Source: DATCVA01 sp036567205 (GTDB lineage Bacteria; Pseudomonadota; Gammaproteobacteria; Burkholderiales; Burkholderiaceae_B). Taken from it: DNA of 16,979 nt. The first letter of the stretch is position 1. The number at the start of each line of letters is the position of its first letter. The stretch spans positions 1-16,979 of the forward strand of contig DATCVA010000334.1 in NCBI GenBank assembly GCA_036567205.1, written 5' to 3'. Made by a program: the position numbers and the translations under genes. This document shows, piece by piece, positions 1-6,702 of this stretch. The notes beneath the pieces were generated by a model. The model was not told where the DNA came from and made no database searches. It saw nothing but the letters and a program-made list of their open reading frames with translations.

Positions 1-13
1 GGCTAAAATTCTT

Positions 14-66
14 AAGTAATTATTACTTGCCAGGCAGAGGCTCCTTGCCTCTGCCGTTCGTTCTTT
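14..66 (+). promoter_or_regulatory. Two tandem inverted repeats in the rpsJ leader
   Basis: An odd palindrome (AAGTAAT, T, ATTACTT; 14-28) is followed by a perfect 9-bp stem (GGCAGAGGC at 33-41, GCCTCTGCC at 47-55) with a 5-nt loop. After the stem comes only a T-rich stretch (57-66), not a clean T run. It could be a weak terminator or attenuator between an upstream gene (tuf by usual gene order, not visible here) and rpsJ. The stems are seen directly; their function is inferred. Confidence 0.5.
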
Positions 67-76
67 AGGAAACACC

Positions 77-388
77 ATGAAAAATCAGAAAATCCGTATC
101 CGTCTAAAAGCGTTTGACTATAAGTTGATCGATCAATCAGCTGCTGAAATCGTTGAAACAGCCAAACGTACGGGTGCGGTAGTGCGCGGTCCCGTACCGC
201 TGCCTACACGTATTCGTCGCTATGACATCCTGAGCTCGCCTCACGTCAACAAGACAGCACGTGATCAATTCGAAATGCGTACTCACCAGCGCTTAATGGA
301 TATTGTCGATCCTACCGACAAAACCGTTGACGCCCTGATGCGCCTCGACTTGCCTGCAGGTGTAGATGTAGAAATCGCATTGCAGTAA
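77..388 (+). CDS. rpsJ: 30S ribosomal protein S10
   Basis: The 103-residue protein is the full normal length of bacterial S10, a component of the 30S head that also acts with NusB in transcription antitermination. The sequence is a typical betaproteobacterial S10: basic N-terminus (MKNQKIRIRLKAFDY), the PLPTRIRRYD loop around residues 41-50, and a C-terminus ending DVEIALQ. The ATG at 77 has an AGGAAA ribosome-binding site a few bases upstream. In most bacteria rpsJ opens the S10 operon and is followed by rplC. Here a strong terminator lies directly downstream and the next gene is convergent, so S10 is transcribed apart from the rest of that operon. Recognition is near certain. Confidence 0.98.
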   Translation: MKNQKIRIRLKAFDYKLIDQSAAEIVETAKRTGAVVRGPVPLPTRIRRYDILSSPHVNKTARDQFEMRTHQRLMDIVDPTDKTVDALMRLDLPAGVDVEIALQ

Positions 389-421
389 TCTGCAGTTGCG
401 TATCCTTAACAGGGTAGGTAA

Positions 422-454
422 AACGCCATGCTTACTTAAAGCATGGCGTTTTTT
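422..454. terminator. Bidirectional intrinsic terminator
   Basis: A perfect 12-bp stem (AACGCCATGCTT at 422-433, AAGCATGGCGTT at 439-450) has a 5-nt loop. On the plus strand it runs into T residues to position 454. On the minus strand it also runs into four T residues. It therefore can end rpsJ transcripts from the left and the catabolic operon from the right. Confidence 0.9.
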
Positions 455-516
455 GTTGGGTTTGGGTTATCCATATGTTCTTGCCTGACCAATTGAGATC
501 GCTACCTGAAATGCGA

Positions 517-1038
517 TCAGATTCGTTTCAAGTTCGTCTTGTAGGTTTCACTCCGGCTGACGTATCCCGTTACGGTTTTCTTTAAACGCTGTACTTCTTC
601 ATCCGATAGGCTTCGGACCGCTTTCGCAGGTGTGCCAATAATTAGGGAGTTATCAGGAAATGTCTTACCTTCCGTAACGAGGGCGCCCGCCCCCACAAGA
701 CAATTTTTACCGATTACGGATCCATTAAGAAGAACCGCCTGGATCCCTATTAAGGAACCTTCACCCACACGGCATCCATGCAACATGGCCTGATGTCCCA
801 CCGTAACGTGGTTAGCGATGTGGATAGGATGGCCGGGGTCAGTGTGCAGTATGGCCCCTTCTTGTATATTGCTAGAGGGGCCAATGCTGATCGAATCATT
901 ATCGGCCCGCAATACTGCGCCAAACCAGACACTGGATAGCTCGCTTAACGTGACGTCGCCAATTACGATTGCGCCTTCGGCAACAAATGAGTTTTGCGCG
1001 ATGGCGGGTGTCTTGTCTCCCAGACTATAGATTGGCAT
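517..1038 (-). CDS. Gamma-class carbonic anhydrase family protein
   Basis: This is a 173-residue left-handed beta-helix (hexapeptide-repeat) protein of the gamma-carbonic anhydrase family (YrdA/PaaY-like). Visible family residues are R44 and D46 (AVLRAD), Q59, and the three metal-ligand histidines H65 (AILH), H82 (VGH) and H87 (MLHGC). A helical tail follows from about residue 145. Members interconvert CO2 and bicarbonate, or have lost measurable activity; PaaY is reported as a thioesterase in phenylacetate breakdown. The ATG is preceded by AAGGAT. It is the last cistron of the minus-strand operon, 101 nt beyond the second Bug gene. It could handle CO2/bicarbonate from catabolism, but this is inference. 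All ligands are present, so a metal-bound protein is expected. Confidence 0.9.
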   Translation of the reverse strand: MPIYSLGDKTPAIAQNSFVAEGAIVIGDVTLSELSSVWFGAVLRADNDSISIGPSSNIQEGAILHTDPGHPIHIANHVTVGHQAMLHGCRVGEGSLIGIQAVLLNGSVIGKNCLVGAGALVTEGKTFPDNSLIIGTPAKAVRSLSDEEVQRLKKTVTGYVSRSETYKTNLKRI

Positions 1039-1087
1039 AGAGATCCTTTTTATTGCTGCAGAGTGTATTTAATTTCTTTAATGACGA

Positions 1088-1117
1088 GTGTCCGGTCTGG
1101 TTGTACAGACCGTATAC
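1088..1117 (-). other. Intercistronic stem-loop after Bug gene 1
   Basis: A perfect 7-bp stem (CGGTCTG at 1093-1099, CAGACCG at 1106-1112) has a 6-nt loop. It extends by four more pairs (one G-U) past a single mismatch to 1088/1117. It starts 22 nt past the stop codon of the Bug gene. No T run follows on the minus strand, so it is more likely an mRNA 3'-end or stability element than a terminator. Confidence 0.65.
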
Positions 1118-1139
1118 ATTTAAAACACATTCATTTACT

Positions 1140-2141
1140 TTATTTTTTGCGTTCCTGGGTGGAATTGACCACGACAACTGTCCCGGAGTCCTTGACGGCC
1201 TTGGCCCAGCGCTGGGAATCCGTTTTAATAAAATCGGCAAATTGGGATGGTGTGAGTGATGCGACCTCTGCTCCTTGCTCTTGCATAAGCGCCTGCAGGT
1301 TTGGTAGCTGAAGAATGCGGTTGATTTCAGTGTTGTATTGCTGTGCAATTTTTGGAGAAAGCCCTGCGGGACCCATCACGCCATACCATCCGACGGAAAT
1401 GAAGTCCGGTATGCCCCCTTCAATAATAGTTGGTACCTCTGGTAAGACTGGACTGCGCCGCTCGCCCGCGACACCTAAAATTTTAACTTTCCCGGAGCGG
1501 ACGTGTGGTAATGCAGCCGGTAGGTTAACGAACATGTAATCCACACGGCCAGCAATCAAGTCCATCAGAGCCGGTCCGCTTCCAGTATACGGAACATGAG
1601 TGGTTTGTATTTTGGCCGCTGCATTAAGCATTTCGGATGACAAATGAGGTGAGCTCCCGACTCCAACCGAGGCAAAGTTAAGTGCGCTGGGTTTGCTTTT
1701 TGCCAGGCTGATGAGTTCTTGAAGTGAGCGAACGTTTAAAGTCGGATTTACGACAAGGACGTTGGGCGCCAATGACGCAAGTGCCAGCGGTGTGAAATCC
1801 TTGTGCGTGTCATAGGGCAAGTCGTTGCGCAAGCTAGGGTTAATTGCAAAGGGAGTGCTTACAAGCCCAATCGAATAACCGTCAGGCATAGCATTGAACA
1901 CGAGCCTTGCTCCAATAATGCCATTTGCTCCAGGGCGGTTCTCTACAATGACCGAAGTCCCCCATGACTGGCTAAGCTCTTGTCCGATGGTGCGAGCCAT
2001 TGTGTCTGAAAAACCGCCGGCGGGAAAACCGGCAATGATACGTATCGGCTGAGACGGAAACTCTGTTTTAGTTTGTCCTTGGGCCGCGCCGGCTAATATT
2101 GTTAGGGTGGTACATATTGCAATAATGCCGCGTTTAAACAT
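1140..2141 (-). CDS. Bug/TctC-family periplasmic solute-binding protein (first of three)
   Basis: This 333-residue protein is a tripartite tricarboxylate transporter receptor of the Bug family, which binds small carboxylates or related metabolites in the periplasm. A signal peptide (residues 1-22, hydrophobic core IIAICTTLTILAG) precedes the mature domain. The ligand-pocket loop FPAGGFSD (39-46), ENRPGANG, PDGY, and HVPYTGSGPALMDL are classic family signatures. The ATG has an AAGGAG ribosome-binding site 8 nt upstream. It lies between the CobW GTPase gene (85-nt gap) and the gamma-carbonic anhydrase gene. No TctA/TctB membrane genes are in the window, so it is an orphan receptor that must share a transporter or act as a sensor. 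The C-terminus (VVVVNSTQERKK) is slightly longer than usual. The ligand cannot be read from sequence. Confidence 0.92.
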   Translation of the reverse strand: MFKRGIIAICTTLTILAGAAQGQTKTEFPSQPIRIIAGFPAGGFSDTMARTIGQELSQSWGTSVIVENRPGANGIIGARLVFNAMPDGYSIGLVSTPFAINPSLRNDLPYDTHKDFTPLALASLAPNVLVVNPTLNVRSLQELISLAKSKPSALNFASVGVGSSPHLSSEMLNAAAKIQTTHVPYTGSGPALMDLIAGRVDYMFVNLPAALPHVRSGKVKILGVAGERRSPVLPEVPTIIEGGIPDFISVGWYGVMGPAGLSPKIAQQYNTEINRILQLPNLQALMQEQGAEVASLTPSQFADFIKTDSQRWAKAVKDSGTVVVVNSTQERKK

Positions 2142-2226
2142 GTCAAATCTCCTTGAATTATTGTCTTAACGTAATTTTGAAATGCGATGTTGACTATTGA
2201 TTCTGTGCTTGTTGTTGCTACTGCGT

Positions 2227-3327
2227 TTAAATTTGGGTCGGTGTGTGCTCAAGTAGGTTGAGCGCCGTGAATAACGCTGAAACAGCTTCGCGGGACAGAT
2301 TGCGTGTGATGAAAGTGAGTCGTGGGTTTTTTTTATCGCTTGGCCAGGATTGAAGGGTGACCGGGGGGTGAAAAAAATGTTGTGCTCCCTGTACGACAAC
2401 GGGTCCTGGCTCGCCGTCTATCTTGACCAGACCTTTGATTCTTAGGACATCGGCGCCTCTTATGGACGTGATTAAATGCAAGGTGGAGGCAAGCACATTC
2501 CATTCATAGCTGCGCTCCAAAATGAGCGTAAAGGCTTGAATGTCGTGGTGCTGAAAATTGTGTTTATTGCGTAATGACAAACCCATGTAGTGGTCTTTGT
2601 CGGGTACTTCCACTTCTGGTTCCAATAGATCTGGAAGCCAGCGTTGTATTTCTTTGAGTTCAGGGCGACTGGTGCTGAGTCCAATATTAATGAGCAGGTC
2701 GGGGTCGACCTTGCCATTCAGTACCACTGTTTGGGTCGCCATGGGATTCAGTTGCGCAAGGTGCGTGCCCAGTACGTTGGTTTTATCCTGCGTGACGAGA
2801 TCGGTTTTTGTGACAAGGAGTCGATCTGCCACGGCTATTTGCTTGCGCGCCTCGTACATATGTTCGATGTTATGTAATCCATTGACCGCGTCTACAACAG
2901 TGACGATGCTGTCAAGGCGATATTGCGTCGATATCAGGGCATCGTTTTGCAAGGCATGGATCGCTGGTACCGGGTCTGCAAGTCCGGTCGTCTCGATCAC
3001 AACGCGGTTGAAGTCTATGATTTCGCCATTTCTGCGTTTAATAAACAACTCGCGCAAAGTCTCTTGCAGATCGGTGCGCACCGTACAGCAAAGGCAGCCA
3101 TTGGCCAGCAGTGATATCTGCTCGGGCGTTGAGGACATGAGTTCGTGATCTAAACCCACGTCGCCTAGTTCATTAACGATGACAGCCACCCGATCCATAC
3201 CAGGCGCTTGGAGAAGATGGCTAATAATCGTTGTTTTACCGCTGCCCAGAAAGCCGGTAATTAGGCATATCGGGAGCTTGCCTGATAGCGTATCTGGCGA
3301 GGCCTGTTGTGTTTGGCTGATCTTCAT
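2227..3327 (-). CDS. CobW/G3E-family GTPase, putative metallochaperone
   Basis: A 366-residue G3E P-loop GTPase with a CobW C-terminal domain. Numbering from the ATG at 3327: Walker A GFLGSGKTT (25-33), the metal-binding CLCC motif (78-81) in NGCLCCTVR, Walker-B region ETTGLADP (112-119), guanine-specificity TKTD (173-176), a small histidine cluster (H256, H260, H261), and the C-terminal domain from about 265. The family delivers Zn, Co or other metals to client enzymes, or activates enzymes such as Fe-type nitrile hydratase. A TTG at 3333 is in frame, but the ATG lies 2 nt after the stop of the upstream propeller gene. No clear Shine-Dalgarno is visible, so translational coupling is likely. 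Clients may be the LVIVD protein or the metal-dependent cyclase and BKACE enzymes of the same operon (inference). Confidence 0.92.
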   Translation of the reverse strand: MKISQTQQASPDTLSGKLPICLITGFLGSGKTTIISHLLQAPGMDRVAVIVNELGDVGLDHELMSSTPEQISLLANGCLCCTVRTDLQETLRELFIKRRNGEIIDFNRVVIETTGLADPVPAIHALQNDALISTQYRLDSIVTVVDAVNGLHNIEHMYEARKQIAVADRLLVTKTDLVTQDKTNVLGTHLAQLNPMATQTVVLNGKVDPDLLINIGLSTSRPELKEIQRWLPDLLEPEVEVPDKDHYMGLSLRNKHNFQHHDIQAFTLILERSYEWNVLASTLHLITSIRGADVLRIKGLVKIDGEPGPVVVQGAQHFFHPPVTLQSWPSDKKNPRLTFITRNLSREAVSALFTALNLLEHTPTQI

Positions 3328-3329
3328 CG

Positions 3330-4580
3330 TCAAACAGTCATTTCTAATATATAGAGCCCACCGGCGAAGCGATCAACGGCATAAACGATGCGGTTTTCGT
3401 CAACATATACATCATTGATCTGGATAGCGCCCGCCGGCGAAAGAGTGGGTGTCTCGGGAACAAAATAGGCAATTTCACGAGGTTGATAGGGGTTCCGGAT
3501 ATCGAAAGCGCGAACTCCGGCATTAAAAAAAGTACCGATAATGATGTCTTCGGATTTCCATGACGTTGATGCGGGAGCATTTTCGTGCAAATTATGCGCC
3601 CCGAAACGTCCGCCGCGACGGCTGAAAACATCGAGCTCGGGCATGGGTAGGGTGCTAATCGAGAGAAGGTTTTCCTCGTCCCGGCCATCCAGCACCCAAA
3701 CTAGCTTGGGCCAATCTGCCGCATCGTCTTGTACCGACTCGTCGCTGACAATTAGCAGCTCCTTTTGGAATAGAGGCAGGACGGTGTGGGTAAAGCCGTT
3801 GGCGGGTGGCGAATGACGCCAGTTTGTTACAACACGGGGTTGTGATTTATCGGAAATGTCCAGGATGACCGTTCCCCCGTCCAGGTAGGCCACATAGGCC
3901 CGGTCAGGACGTTGCGGGTAAACGTTGGTGTTATGGGCCCGGAATCCCATGTCGTAAATGCCTTCCAACCGTTTTGGGGGAGGGACTGCATCGCCGACTC
4001 GTGTTCCCGGGTACCACCAGCGTCCGGCTTCCACTGGATGAGCGGGATCTCGAACGTCGATAATCCGATACATCTGATGATCTCGTGGGTCGTGGGGCTC
4101 AAAGTCCTCGGCGCCTGAGGCCATATGCACATACTCCCCATCAACGAACCACAGGGTATGTACCCCACGAGAGTGGGGCCCTGACGCATCAAAGTGGGAG
4201 ATTAATCGTGGGGTCTCTGGCTCACTAATATCGAACAGGTCAAAGCCGGCAGGCTTAAGGCCTGGGGCATTGGTCTGGTAAGCAACCGCCATCATGTTGC
4301 CACTAATATCCAGTGAGTTGGATCGGACTTTAGCGTGAGGCAGTTCTGTCTGAACGATGACGCGAGGCTTGCGCGGATCGCTTACATCGACACCTGTGAA
4401 GTTTTTCGGGGCTGACTCATGTGCCAACCATAATATGCGCCTGCCGTCTGGTGAGATTTGCAAAGCCATGCCTTCGCCTAATCCTCCAAAGCCATCCAAC
4501 TCATGGTGCGACAACAAATCCATGTTCCAGGCAAGAGCACGATCCGACCGTAGCCCCGCCGTCGTTAATCGACGATCCAT
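3330..4580 (-). CDS. LVIVD-repeat beta-propeller protein
   Basis: A 416-residue protein built of LVIVD-type beta-propeller repeats. Units are recognisable as VDVSDPRKPRVI (64-75), FDLFDISEPETPRLI (113-127), YRIIDVRDPAHPVEAG (171-186), VILDISDKSQPRVV (238-251), VRAFDIRNPYQPREIAYF (356-373), and a final strand YILEMTV. There is no signal peptide or membrane segment, so it should be cytoplasmic. No enzymatic function is established for the family. Histidines recur in motif-like settings: H141 (VHTLWF), H216 (AHNTNVY), H265 (THTVLP) and H329/H332 (AHNLHEN). They could form a central metal site as in other propeller enzymes, but this is inference. The ATG has a good AAGGAAC ribosome-binding site. 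The gene is coupled to the CobW gene and separated from the upstream Bug gene by a long stem-loop. Confidence 0.85.
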   Translation of the reverse strand: MDRRLTTAGLRSDRALAWNMDLLSHHELDGFGGLGEGMALQISPDGRRILWLAHESAPKNFTGVDVSDPRKPRVIVQTELPHAKVRSNSLDISGNMMAVAYQTNAPGLKPAGFDLFDISEPETPRLISHFDASGPHSRGVHTLWFVDGEYVHMASGAEDFEPHDPRDHQMYRIIDVRDPAHPVEAGRWWYPGTRVGDAVPPPKRLEGIYDMGFRAHNTNVYPQRPDRAYVAYLDGGTVILDISDKSQPRVVTNWRHSPPANGFTHTVLPLFQKELLIVSDESVQDDAADWPKLVWVLDGRDEENLLSISTLPMPELDVFSRRGGRFGAHNLHENAPASTSWKSEDIIIGTFFNAGVRAFDIRNPYQPREIAYFVPETPTLSPAGAIQINDVYVDENRIVYAVDRFAGGLYILEMTV

Positions 4581-4605
4581 TATTGTTCCTTATGAAATCA
4601 GAGCG

Positions 4606-4663
4606 TGTCTGTGAGCTTGATTAAGTAATCAGCAGGCCGCTGCCAACGATAAGCTCACAGACA
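4606..4663 (-). other. Long intercistronic stem-loop after Bug gene 2
   Basis: A perfect 13-bp inverted repeat (TGTCTGTGAGCTT at 4606-4618, AAGCTCACAGACA at 4651-4663) encloses 32 nt that hold two further inverted repeats: GATTA/TAATC (4619-4630) and GCAG/CTGC (4632-4643). The RNA could fold as a three-way junction. It begins 12 nt past the Bug stop codon and ends 25 nt before the LVIVD start. No T run follows, so it is a candidate mRNA stabiliser, processing site or attenuator rather than a simple terminator. Confidence 0.75.
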
Positions 4664-4675
4664 TTTGCACGACGC

Positions 4676-5659
4676 TTAATCCAATTTGATATTGGCGTCC
4701 TTGATTACCTTGGTCCATTCAGCCGTTTCCTTTTTGATTCGATCGGCCATGACTTTGGGTGTCGTGCCTAGAGGCTCATAACCAAGATCCTCAATCCGTT
4801 TTTGAATTTCAGGCATTTTGATGACTTTGACCATGGCAGCATTGAGCTTGGTAATGATGGGCTCGGGGGTTCCCGCCGGAGCCCACATACCTTGCCAACC
4901 CACCACCTCGTATCCGGGCAGGGTTTCTGCTACGGTCGGCACGTTGGGCAACTGGGGTGACCTTTTCGGCGAGCTAACTGCCAGAGCATGGACGCGTCCG
5001 GATTTGATGAGTCCGATGGCCGCGGCAACCGGGTCAAGCTTCAGTTGAACTACATTGGCCAGAAGGTCGGCGGTCGTGTTGCCTTTGTAGGGGACATGCA
5101 GCATTTTGATGTCGGCTTGTTTTTCGACCAGAATACCGCCCAAGTGTGCCGCAGAGCCATATCCCGTTGAGGCGTAGTTCACCGACCCGGGGTCCGCCTT
5201 AGACATCGCAACGAGTTCTTTCATGGTTTTTGCCTTGAACTCGGGCGGTGCAATCCAGACATACGATAAGTTAAGCGTCAGGCCTATTGGGGCCAAATCT
5301 TTTTCTGGGTTGTAGGAGAGCTTGGGGTACAGCGGGGGATTCATGGTGGCGACCTGGTTAAAGCCGTACAACAAGGTGTAGCCATCGGGTTTAGCGTGAG
5401 CCACGTATTGGGTGCCGATGATTCCCGCCGCTCCGGATTGATTTTCCACAACCACTGATTGACCCAATATCTCACTTAACTTAGGTGCGATTAAACGGGA
5501 TATTAAATCGGGGCTGCCACCTGGAGCGCTCGGTACAACCAGTCGTATTGGTCTTTCGGGATAGCTTTGGGCTGCAAAAGCGAAGCTGGATCCGATTAGA
5601 CCGGTTGATACGAGAATACAGCTTATAAGCCTGTGGGTTATAGATGTAAAAGGTTTCAT
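4676..5659 (-). CDS. Bug/TctC-family periplasmic solute-binding protein (second of three)
   Basis: A 327-residue receptor of the same broad family as the other two Bug proteins in the window, but clearly divergent from them. The start is taken at the ATG at 5659, which has a strong AGGAG 7 nt upstream and opens directly on a signal peptide (residues 1-30, ending SSFAFAA). An in-frame ATG at 5695 would add 12 hydrophilic residues and lacks such a site. Family marks are the pocket loop PSAPGGSPD (43-51), ENQSGAAG, PDGYTLL, HVPYKGNTTADLL, and the C-terminal TAEWTKVIKDANIKLD. The pocket loop has PSA in place of the more usual PF/FP, which may alter ligand choice. It sits directly after the BKACE gene, so it may bind that pathway's carboxylate. 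It is flanked by stem-loops on both sides. No membrane partners are present. Confidence 0.93.
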   Translation of the reverse strand: MKPFTSITHRLISCILVSTGLIGSSFAFAAQSYPERPIRLVVPSAPGGSPDLISRLIAPKLSEILGQSVVVENQSGAAGIIGTQYVAHAKPDGYTLLYGFNQVATMNPPLYPKLSYNPEKDLAPIGLTLNLSYVWIAPPEFKAKTMKELVAMSKADPGSVNYASTGYGSAAHLGGILVEKQADIKMLHVPYKGNTTADLLANVVQLKLDPVAAAIGLIKSGRVHALAVSSPKRSPQLPNVPTVAETLPGYEVVGWQGMWAPAGTPEPIITKLNAAMVKVIKMPEIQKRIEDLGYEPLGTTPKVMADRIKKETAEWTKVIKDANIKLD

Positions 5660-5675
5660 GAAATATCTCCTGATG

Positions 5676-5698
5676 GGCGTACTGGATTCCAGCACGCC
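5676..5698 (-). other. Intercistronic stem-loop before Bug gene 2
   Basis: A 10-bp stem with one mismatch (GGCGTaCTGG at 5676-5685, CCAGcACGCC at 5689-5698) closes on a 3-nt loop. It lies in the gap between the BKACE gene and Bug gene 2, just upstream of the AGGAG of the latter. It is not followed by T residues on the minus strand. Confidence 0.6.
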
Positions 5699-5734
5699 GG
5701 GTAATCGGTGATTGCGGCGGGACGCTATTTGGTT

Positions 5735-6622
5735 TTAAAGCGGCTTCTGTTTTTTCAGTCCCAAAATTTCCCGTGCTTCTGCTGGCGTTGCAATTTGCAC
5801 ATCAAGCTCGGTTAACAGATGGACCGCTTTGGTCACTAGCGCAGCGTTATCGGAGGCTAAAACACCTTTTTTAAGGTAGATGTTGTCTTCCAGGCCGACA
5901 CGTACATGTCCGCCTAGCAACCAGGCTTGTAGCAGCATTGGGTATTCGTACCTTCCTATTCCAAATGCGGCCCATGGCGACCCGGTTGGCAATAAGGATT
6001 GCATGTATGCAAGCGTAGCCGGCGAGCTGCTGGCTCCGTATTTCGCGCCCAATACAATCTGGAACAGCGAAGGGGAAGGCAACGTTCCTTCAGCTATAAG
6101 GTCCCTGGCTAAATGGATGTCACCCGAGTCGAATACCTCCAATTCCGGCAGCGTGCCCGCTTCTTGCGCAAGATTGGCCATAATTCGTACGTTGCGAGGC
6201 GTATTAATTACCACCGATGTGCCCGAGAACATGGTGTTTAGATCCAGACTACATATCTCTGGCCGCAGGGCCACAATATGCTCCATTCGGCGTTCAGGGG
6301 TTGTCAGGGTCGTTCCGGGAGCGGCGACGGCCGGGTTTTCGTCGCTGGGGACAAAGCGTTGGCCTGGCCCAGTGGTCAGGTTGATAATGATGTCGGCGTC
6401 GCTGGCGCGTATGCGATCAACAACTTCCCGGTAATGTGCTAGTTCCATGCTGGGCCGGCCATCCGGATAACGTACGTGAATATGCGCAATCGCAGCTCCG
6501 GCACGCGCGGCGCCAATACAAGCATCGGCGATTTGTTCTGGCGTGCATGGGAGGTTGGGGTGTTGCTTGACCGTTGTGATATTGCCCGTAACGGCACAAC
6601 TGATAATTGTTGGGTTAGTCAT
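5735..6622 (-). CDS. Beta-keto acid cleavage enzyme family protein (BKACE, DUF849)
   Basis: A 295-residue TIM-barrel enzyme of the BKACE family. Known members (for example Kce of lysine fermentation) condense a beta-keto acid with acetyl-CoA to give acetoacetate and a new acyl-CoA, using Zn2+. Visible hallmarks are SCAVTGN (8-14), NLPCTPEQIA (23-32), the metal-binding pair H47/H49 in AHIHVR, NLTTGPG (81-87), and VRVGLEDNIY (240-249) with the expected third ligand E245. The residue at 14 is Asn in GNITT, a position I recall as Glu in Kce; substrate classes differ around this site. The ATG is preceded by AGGAG. It is the second cistron of the operon, 80 nt after the cyclase gene, and followed by a Bug receptor. 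The substrate is unknown; carnitine- or lysine-type substrates are not indicated by the neighbours. Confidence 0.9.
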   Translation of the reverse strand: MTNPTIISCAVTGNITTVKQHPNLPCTPEQIADACIGAARAGAAIAHIHVRYPDGRPSMELAHYREVVDRIRASDADIIINLTTGPGQRFVPSDENPAVAAPGTTLTTPERRMEHIVALRPEICSLDLNTMFSGTSVVINTPRNVRIMANLAQEAGTLPELEVFDSGDIHLARDLIAEGTLPSPSLFQIVLGAKYGASSSPATLAYMQSLLPTGSPWAAFGIGRYEYPMLLQAWLLGGHVRVGLEDNIYLKKGVLASDNAALVTKAVHLLTELDVQIATPAEAREILGLKKQKPL

Positions 6623-6644
6623 GTATGTGGTCTCCTAAGTGGTA

Positions 6645-6658
6645 CTGCGTGACCGCAG
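6645..6658 (-). other. Short hairpin between cyclase and BKACE genes
   Basis: A perfect 5-bp stem (CTGCG at 6645-6649, CGCAG at 6654-6658) has a 4-nt loop. It lies between the cyclase stop and the BKACE ribosome-binding site. It is short enough to be chance. Confidence 0.3.
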
Positions 6659-6702
6659 ATTAAAAATACAAGCGCAAGTTCTCTGAGTTTTTGTTTAAGG
6701 AC

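Noticed and set aside
1..6. GGC TAA at the very left edge as the end of tuf (EF-Tu)
   Set aside because: Gene order makes tuf likely, but a single codon plus stop cannot support a call.
3328..3333. TTG start for the CobW GTPase
   Set aside because: It would overlap the upstream stop region and has no better ribosome-binding site than the ATG two codons later; the ATG was preferred.
5660..5695. Longer N-terminus for Bug protein 2
   Set aside because: The extra 12 residues sit before a normal signal peptide and would swallow the AGGAG site and part of the upstream hairpin.
5880..6434. 184-codon plus-strand ORF opposite the BKACE gene
   Set aside because: Antisense shadow: Ser/Arg-rich, no recognisable domain, no ribosome-binding site noted.
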